The notes under the pieces were generated by a model that was not told the origin of the DNA, did not search any database, and worked only from the letters and a program-made list of their open reading frames with translations. Made by a program: the position numbers and the translations under genes. Shown in pieces: positions 1-4,504 of a DNA stretch of 5,882 bases. Numbering within the stretch: the first letter of the stretch is position 1; every line of letters starts with the position of its first letter. The stretch is from CAZCBJ01 sp964496705 (GTDB lineage Bacteria; Chloroflexota; Anaerolineae; Anaerolineales; Anaerolineaceae): NCBI GenBank assembly GCA_964496705.1, contig CAZCBJ010000233.1:1-5882 (forward strand). The letters are read 5' to 3'.

Positions 1-1202
1 TATTCCAAAATTTTGGTCAAAGTACCAGCGCCGACGGTCAAGCCGCCTTCGCGGATGGCGAAGCGCGAGCCCTGCTCCAACGCCACCGGCACGATCAACT
101 CCACCTGCATGTTGATGTTGTCGCCCGGCATCACCATTTCCACACCTTCCGGCAGCGTGATCGTCCCCGTCACGTCCATCGTCCGTACGTAGAACTGCGG
201 TCGATACCCGTTGAAGAACGCCTTGTGCCGCCCACCCTCTTCCTTCTTCAGCACGTATACCTGGCACATGAACTTCGTGTGCGGCGTGATGCTCCCAGGT
301 TTGGCCACCACCATGCCCCGCTCCACGTCCGTGCGCTCAATCCCGCGCAGCAGCAGCCCCAGGTTGTCCCCAGCCATGCCCTCGTCCAACAGCTTGTGGA
401 ACATCTCCACTCCCGTCACCACCGAGTTCATGCTCTTCTCGCGCAGCCCGATGATCTCCACCGGCTCTCCCACCTTGACCCGCCCGCGATCCACTCTCCC
501 CGTCACCACCGTCCCGCGCCCCTTGATCGAGAACACATCTTCCACCGGCATCATGAACGGCTGATCCACCGCTCGCACCGGCTCCGGGATGTACTCGTCC
601 ACCACCCGCAGCAGCTCCTTGATGCACTCATACTCCGGCGCATTCGGATCCGTCGAGGCGCTCTCCAACGCATGCAGCGCGCTCCCGCGCACCACCGGCG
701 TCGCGTCCCCGGGAAAACCGTACCCCGTCAGCATCTCACGCAGCTCCAGCTCCACCAGCTCCAACAGCTCCGGATCGTCCATCATGTCCACTTTGTTCAA
801 GAACACCACGATGCTCGGCACTTCCACCTGCCGCGCCAACAACACGTGCTCTTTCGTTTGCGGCATCGGCCCGTCCGGCGCTGCCACCACCAGTATCGCG
901 CCGTCCACCTGCGCCGCCCCGGTGATCATGTTCTTGATATAGTCCCGGTGCCCAGGCATGTCCACATGCGCATAGTGCCGCTTCTCTGACTCGTATTCCA
1001 CGTGCGCGATGTTGATCGTGATCCCGCGCGCTTTCTCTTCCGGCGCATTGTCAATCTGATCGTACGCCTTGAACTGCGCCCGCCCCAAAAACTGGCAGTA
1101 TTTCGTGATCGCCGCCGTCAGCGTCGTCTTGCCATGATCGATGTGCCCAATCGTGCCCACATTCAAGTGCGGCTTATTCCGCTCAAACTTTTGCTTCGCC
1201 AT
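1..1202 (-). CDS. tuf: Elongation factor Tu (EF-Tu), complete but for the last stop-codon base
   Basis: EF-Tu is the GTPase that carries aminoacyl-tRNA to the ribosomal A site in the cytoplasm. The frame reads from ATG at 1202 through 400 codons to Glu, and the last two window bases give TA, so a TAA or TAG stop probably lies across the edge. Visible GTPase motifs are GHIDHGKT (residues 19-26), RGITI (59-63), DMPGHRDY (81-88, catalytic His85), NKVD (136-139) and GSA (173-175). Domain 2 follows with GRGTVVTGR and GDNLGLLLRG, then domain 3 with GYRPQFYVRT and a normal C-terminus. An AAGGAG Shine-Dalgarno lies at 1212-1217, nine bases before the ATG. The gene follows fusA by 42 nt and is probably co-transcribed. 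Oddity: codons end mostly in G or C (46 of codons 2-61 by hand count), unlike fusA. The G3 box has Met and Arg where E. coli has Cys and Ala. No frameshift was found. Confidence 0.97.
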   Translation of the reverse strand, partial: MAKQKFERNKPHLNVGTIGHIDHGKTTLTAAITKYCQFLGRAQFKAYDQIDNAPEEKARGITINIAHVEYESEKRHYAHVDMPGHRDYIKNMITGAAQVDGAILVVAAPDGPMPQTKEHVLLARQVEVPSIVVFLNKVDMMDDPELLELVELELREMLTGYGFPGDATPVVRGSALHALESASTDPNAPEYECIKELLRVVDEYIPEPVRAVDQPFMMPVEDVFSIKGRGTVVTGRVDRGRVKVGEPVEIIGLREKSMNSVVTGVEMFHKLLDEGMAGDNLGLLLRGIERTDVERGMVVAKPGSITPHTKFMCQVYVLKKEEGGRHKAFFNGYRPQFYVRTMDVTGTITLPEGVEMVMPGDNINMQVELIVPVALEQGSRFAIREGGLTVGAGTLTKILE

Positions 1203-1244
1203 TCGTGATCTCTCCTTGCATGAATGATTTATATAATGACTTAA

Positions 1245-3314
1245 TTAAGCTAACATGATCTTATCTGCAACCGAATCTGGCACAGGCGCATAATGACCAA
1301 ATTCCATCGTAAAAACACCGCGTCCCTGTGTGCCAGAACGCAATTCAGTTGCATATCCGAACATCTCAGACAATGGCACGCTCGCCCGGATTGCCTGGGC
1401 ATTGCCAGGGCGATGGTCCATTCCCAGAATCTCGGCCCGCCGGGAACTCAACTGACCAAGAACATCACCGATGAACTCTTCTGGCAAAACCACTTCCACC
1501 TTCATGATCGGTTCAAGGAAAACGGGCTGACCTTTCCCAAAAGCCTCTTTGAAAGCCAGGCTGCCAGCTACTTTAAAGGCCATGTCGCTAGAATCCACCT
1601 CATGAAAAGAGCCGTCCACCAGTGACACTTTTACATCCGTCACCGGATACCCAGCCAGAATACCGCTTTCAGAAGTTTCGCGAATACCTTTCTCAACCGC
1701 CGGGATGTATTCGCGTGGGATGGCACCCATCACGGTTTTATTTTCAAAAATGATCCCATTTCCTCGCGGAAGCGGTTCAAGGTTGATCACCACATGCGCA
1801 TACATTCCATGCCCGCCCGTCTGGCGAACGTATTTGTAATTGAAATTAACCACCGGCTGGGTTACGGTTTCGCGATACGATACGCGCGGGCGGCCAACGT
1901 TGGCCTGTACGCGGAACTCACGCAGCATGCGATCAATCAACACGTCCAGATGCAACTCACCCATTCCGGATACGATCATTTGCCCGGTGTTCTCATCCGA
2001 ATGAACCCTGAACGTGGGATCTTCCTCGGACAGTTTACGCAGCGCATCCACCATTTTATCCTGGTCGGCCGAGGTTTTTGGCTCGATGGCGACCGAGATG
2101 ACTGGTTCGGGGAAAGTGATATTCTCCAAGACCACCGGATGATGGGCATTGCATAACGTGTCACCGGTGAAGGTCTCGCGAAAACCGACGGCCGCGACGA
2201 TATCTCCCGGGTATACCTCGGTGATGTCTTCGCGGCGGTCTGCATACATGCGTAACAAACGCCCGATACGCTCTTTCTTGTCCTTGCCGGGGTTGTAGAC
2301 CATCTCCCCCTGCTTCAGCGTTCCTGAATATACACGGAAATATGCCAGCCGACCATAAGGGTCGCTGACGATTTTAAAGACCAATACACTGAGTGGAGCG
2401 TTTTCATCGCAGGGCAGGGTCACTGCCTTGTCGTTGTCGAGATTTATCGCAGTGACCGGCGGAATATCCAGCGGGGATGGTAGATAATCAATCACCGCAT
2501 CCAGCACAAGTTGCACCCCTTTGTTGCGTAGAGAGGACCCGCAGAAAACCGGTGTGGCTTTGTTTTCAATCACTGCCCGGCGCAGAGCTGCCTTCAGCTC
2601 TTCTACGCTGATTTCCTCTCCCTCAAGATACTTATAGATCAAATGATCGTCGTGCTCAGCAATTTTCTCAACCAGTTGGGCGCGCATTTCATTTGCTTCA
2701 GCGAGCATGTCTTCGGGAATGGCATCAAAGACCATCTCTTTGCCCATTTCATCCGGCCAATATGCAGCCTGCATACTGAGTAAATCAATAACTCCCCTGA
2801 AATTCGATTCGCTGCCAATCGGCAGCTGCATGGCGATTGGGTTGGCGCCCAGGCGATTACGAATGCTTTCGATGGTGTCATAATACGAGGCGCCGGTGCG
2901 ATCCATTTTATTGGCGAAGCATATGCGCGGAACATGGTAACGGTCCGCCTGCCGCCAGACGGTTTCACTTTGCGGTTCAACCCCCTGAACCGAGTCGAAG
3001 ATGACAATCCCACCATCCAACACACGCAGCGAACGTTGCACCTCGGCTGTGAAATCTATATGGCCCGGGGTATCAATGATGTTGATTTGATAGCCCTTCC
3101 ATTCAGCGGTCACCGCCGCTGAAACGATGGTGATGCCCCGCTCGCGCTCCTGATCCATCCAATCTGTGACGGTGTTGCCATCATCCACATTTCCCAACCG
3201 GTAGGTCTTCCCGGTGTAGAACAATATCCGCTCGGTGGTTGTAGTTTTTCCGGCGTCAATATGGGCAATGATGCCTATATTGCGATACTGTTCCAGAGAA
3301 AATGCGCGCGCCAT
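1245..3314 (-). CDS. fusA: Elongation factor G (EF-G), complete, 689 aa
   Basis: EF-G is the ribosomal translocase GTPase; it moves tRNA and mRNA after peptide transfer and helps RRF recycle ribosomes. The reading frame is intact, ATG to TAA, and of usual length. G-domain motifs are AHIDAGKT (residues 17-24), ERGITI (58-63), DTPGH (81-85, His85 catalytic), NKMD (135-138) and a G5 box reading GSS (259-261) rather than the common GSA. Beta-barrel domain II follows, then domain III with GMGELHLDV, domain IV with GGHGMYAHV and EVDSSDMAF, and domain V with the RSGTQGRG and HYAPVPDSV region. The G' insert typical of true EF-G is present between G4 and G5, which argues against TetM-type protection proteins or EF4. 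It lies 55 nt after rpsG and 42 nt before tuf. Its Shine-Dalgarno is weak (GGAAAA, 3319-3324) and lies in a potential stem with the start of the spacer. About half of its codons end in G or C in the first 24. Confidence 0.98.
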   Translation of the reverse strand: MARAFSLEQYRNIGIIAHIDAGKTTTTERILFYTGKTYRLGNVDDGNTVTDWMDQERERGITIVSAAVTAEWKGYQINIIDTPGHIDFTAEVQRSLRVLDGGIVIFDSVQGVEPQSETVWRQADRYHVPRICFANKMDRTGASYYDTIESIRNRLGANPIAMQLPIGSESNFRGVIDLLSMQAAYWPDEMGKEMVFDAIPEDMLAEANEMRAQLVEKIAEHDDHLIYKYLEGEEISVEELKAALRRAVIENKATPVFCGSSLRNKGVQLVLDAVIDYLPSPLDIPPVTAINLDNDKAVTLPCDENAPLSVLVFKIVSDPYGRLAYFRVYSGTLKQGEMVYNPGKDKKERIGRLLRMYADRREDITEVYPGDIVAAVGFRETFTGDTLCNAHHPVVLENITFPEPVISVAIEPKTSADQDKMVDALRKLSEEDPTFRVHSDENTGQMIVSGMGELHLDVLIDRMLREFRVQANVGRPRVSYRETVTQPVVNFNYKYVRQTGGHGMYAHVVINLEPLPRGNGIIFENKTVMGAIPREYIPAVEKGIRETSESGILAGYPVTDVKVSLVDGSFHEVDSSDMAFKVAGSLAFKEAFGKGQPVFLEPIMKVEVVLPEEFIGDVLGQLSSRRAEILGMDHRPGNAQAIRASVPLSEMFGYATELRSGTQGRGVFTMEFGHYAPVPDSVADKIMLA

Positions 3315-3316
3315 CA

Positions 3317-3366
3317 GATTTTCCAGTGATCAAGAAGTGTTTGCACCAATAGAAAGAACTGGAATC
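3317..3366 (-). promoter_or_regulatory. Inverted repeat in rpsG-fusA spacer covering the fusA Shine-Dalgarno
   Basis: On the mRNA strand the spacer begins with GATTCCAGT (3366-3358) and ends with ACTGGAAAATC (3327-3317) just before the fusA ATG. These pair as seven continuous base pairs, plus two more after a two-base AA bulge, around a loop of 30 bases. The GGAA core of the weak fusA ribosome-binding site is inside the right arm. This could couple fusA translation to ribosomes finishing rpsG, but the long loop makes the stem only moderately stable, and function is inference. Confidence 0.4.
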
Positions 3367-3369
3367 GAC

Positions 3370-3837
3370 CTACATGCGATAATGCGAGAAGGCGCGGTTG
3401 GCCTCTGCCATCTTGTGAGTCTCATCACGCCGACGCACAGCTGCGCCCTGGTTGTTGGCAGCGTCGAGGATTTCGCCCGACAACTTTTCGGAAAAAGATT
3501 TGCCGGTGCGCGCCTTGGCGGCATCAATCATCCAGCGCATGGCCAGTGTCAAGCGGCGTTGTGAGGGAACTTCCATGGGCACCTGGTAGGTGGCGCCGCC
3601 CACTCGCCGCGGGCGAACTTCCATGACCGGGCCTACATTTTTCAATGCCTGATCAAGCACTTCCACTGGATGCTTACCGGTGCGCTCCTGGACTGTATCC
3701 AGGGCATCATACACCAGGCTGGCAGCCGTGCTTTTCTTCCCACGCCGCATGATGCGCACAATTAACATTTGCACCATCACGTTATTGAATTTGGTATCGG
3801 GAGGAACTTCCCTTTTATCTGGTCTGGTACGTCGCAT
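3370..3837 (-). CDS. rpsG: 30S ribosomal protein S7, complete, 155 aa
   Basis: S7 binds the 3' major domain of 16S rRNA, nucleates assembly of the 30S head and contacts E-site tRNA. The frame runs ATG to TAG with the usual family length. Recognisable family segments are the PPDTKFNN start region (about residues 12-19), RRGKKSTA (32-39), the VEVRPRRVGGATYQVP-like block in the middle (written here with MEVRPRR), RWMIDAA, and the C-terminal ETHKMAEANRAFSHYR, which contributes to the tRNA-facing helices. The last residue is Met where many homologues have Trp. A GGAG Shine-Dalgarno (3845-3848) lies seven bases before the ATG and supports this start. The gap to rpsL upstream is only 23 nt, fitting one transcript. 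In E. coli S7 represses its own operon by binding the rpsL-rpsG spacer; that spacer is much longer than this one, so the same control site is unlikely here. Confidence 0.98.
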   Translation of the reverse strand: MRRTRPDKREVPPDTKFNNVMVQMLIVRIMRRGKKSTAASLVYDALDTVQERTGKHPVEVLDQALKNVGPVMEVRPRRVGGATYQVPMEVPSQRRLTLAMRWMIDAAKARTGKSFSEKLSGEILDAANNQGAAVRRRDETHKMAEANRAFSHYRM

Positions 3838-3860
3838 TCAAAAACTCCACGAATCTGATC

Positions 3861-4277
3861 TTATTTTGGACGCTTGGAACCGTATTTTGAACGGCCCTGC
3901 GAGCGCTTGGCAACACCGGTTGTGTCCAGCGTGCCGCGCACAATATGATAGCGCACACCAGGCAGGTCTTTCACTTTTCCGCCGCGAACCAACACGACAG
4001 AGTGCTCCTGCAAGGAATGACCCTCACCCGGAATGTAAGCCGTCACCTCAATACCGTTGGACAGACGCACACGGGCAATCTTTCGCAGCGCCGAATTGGG
4101 TTTCTTGGGCGTCATTGTGCGAACGATGGTGCATACTCCCCGTTTCTGCGGGGCGCCTGAATCTTGCCGCACGCGGGCTTGCTTATACGTGTTCAACGTG
4201 AATTGCAGGGCAGGAGCCTTGCTCTTCGCCTTTGGGGTCCGACGACCTTTTCGGATCAATTGATTGATTGTGGGCAC
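3861..4277 (-). CDS. rpsL: 30S ribosomal protein S12, complete, 138 aa, GTG start
   Basis: S12 lies at the decoding centre of the 30S subunit and affects tRNA selection fidelity; it is the classical streptomycin target protein. The frame opens with GTG at 4277, giving MPTINQLIRKGR, and ends TAA. Family blocks are PQKRGVCT (43-50), TPKKPNSALRK (56-66), EVTAYIPGEGH (77-87), KVKDLPGVRYH (101-111) and RSKYGSKRPK at the end. Lys58, Lys103 and Pro106 match E. coli Lys43, Lys88 and Pro91, so none of the best-known streptomycin-resistance substitutions is present. Asp104 matches the residue methylthiolated by RimO in many bacteria. About 14 extra residues before PQKRGVC follow the Bacillus-type S12 rather than the proteobacterial type. 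It is the first gene after the promoter at 4411-4439 and is followed by rpsG after 23 nt. Confidence 0.98.
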   Translation of the reverse strand: MPTINQLIRKGRRTPKAKSKAPALQFTLNTYKQARVRQDSGAPQKRGVCTIVRTMTPKKPNSALRKIARVRLSNGIEVTAYIPGEGHSLQEHSVVLVRGGKVKDLPGVRYHIVRGTLDTTGVAKRSQGRSKYGSKRPK

Positions 4278-4284
4278 TTCTTTT

Positions 4285-4288
4285 CTCC
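4285..4288 (-). promoter_or_regulatory. Ribosome-binding site deciding the rpsL GTG start
   Basis: GGAG on the mRNA strand sits seven bases before the GTG at 4277-4275. No in-frame ATG lies at a suitable distance, and the family N-terminus PTINQL follows the GTG directly, so GTG is the start. Confidence 0.85.
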
Positions 4289-4298
4289 AAATATTTGA

Positions 4299-4377
4299 TT
4301 ATGCAAGGTTTGTTTTTTTCAATAAGCAAGGCCATCGAACCTCTGATGATGGCCTTACTTTTCGTTACGCAGGTTTG
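4299..4377 (-). repeat. Imperfect direct repeat flanking the leader hairpin
   Basis: On the mRNA strand CAAACCTGCGTAA (4377-4365) recurs as CAAACCTTGCATAA (4312-4299), differing by one inserted T and one G/A change. The copies flank the 13-bp hairpin at 4324-4360. The first AAACC also pairs with GGTTT in the small upstream hairpin, so the second copy could compete for that partner. Seen directly; switching is inference. Confidence 0.5.
4324..4360 (-). promoter_or_regulatory. Strong hairpin in the rpsL leader, 13-bp stem and 11-nt loop
   Basis: Arms at 4360-4348 and 4336-4324 pair over 13 positions with the core AAGGCCATC/GATGGCCTT. One position is a G·U wobble in the minus-strand RNA but a C/A mismatch in plus-strand RNA, which suggests the structure is kept for transcripts of the operon. 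On the operon strand it is followed by ATTGAAAAAAAC, an A tract and not a U tract, so it does not look like an intrinsic terminator for rpoB. It may be an autoregulatory site, a processing site or a leader stabiliser. It is about 47 nt upstream of the rpsL start. Confidence 0.65.
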
Positions 4378-4387
4378 GTAAACCCGT
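4367..4387 (-). promoter_or_regulatory. Small bulged hairpin near the start of the rpsL leader
   Basis: The mRNA strand reads ACGGGTTT, a three-base ACC loop, then AAACC, TG and CGT. This gives eight base pairs with a two-base bulge. It lies immediately upstream of the larger hairpin and about 17 nt after the expected transcription start. A stem of this size can arise by chance; its role is unknown. Confidence 0.35.
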
Positions 4388-4410
4388 TCCCAACAAGGCA
4401 GCGAGAGTGG

Positions 4411-4439
4411 ATTATATCACGACGATTAGGCTCGGTCAA
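4411..4439 (-). promoter_or_regulatory. Sigma70-type promoter with extended -10, driving rpsL-rpsG-fusA-tuf
   Basis: On the minus strand a TTGACC -35 box (4439-4434) is separated by exactly 17 bases from a perfect TATAAT -10 box (4416-4411). The -10 is preceded by TGA, giving the extended TGnTATAAT form. Five of six -35 bases and all -10 bases match consensus at ideal spacing. Transcription should start near 4404, leaving a leader of about 125 nt before rpsL. This gives the ribosomal-protein and elongation-factor genes their own supply of transcript, independent of rpoB. Confidence 0.85.
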
Positions 4440-4504
4440 GAAAATCATAGGTTCTTATCTCTCCCACGGCAGCAACGCCGCTCTCAGGCTGACCGCTTTC
4501 ATGC

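Noticed and set aside
225..989. Long plus-strand open frame of 254 codons, His/Arg/Leu-rich
   Set aside because: It is antisense to tuf. It arises because tuf codons are rich in NNG/NNC, which removes stops on the other strand. The product has no recognisable motif and the sense frame is certain.
1203..1244. Separate promoter for tuf in the AT-rich fusA-tuf spacer (TATATAA-like -10)
   Set aside because: No acceptable -35 box lies 16-18 bases upstream; the AT-rich spacer alone is not enough.
3680..4201. Plus-strand open frame of 173 codons across rpsG and rpsL
   Set aside because: It is antisense to two certain ribosomal-protein genes and their spacer, with no motif or plausible ribosome-binding site.
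4288..4297. Perfect palindrome CAAATATTTG beside the rpsL ribosome-binding site
   Set aside because: As RNA it gives only three weak pairs around a four-base loop, and a 10-bp AT-rich palindrome can occur by chance.
4324..4360. Intrinsic terminator for rpoB
   Set aside because: The stem is strong, but on the operon strand it is followed by an A tract, not U residues. It also lies downstream of the rpsL promoter, where termination would block the operon unless regulated.
4441..4504. Terminator just after rpoB
   Set aside because: Only a CGGC/GCCG four-base-pair stem is visible and no T tract follows at a suitable distance.
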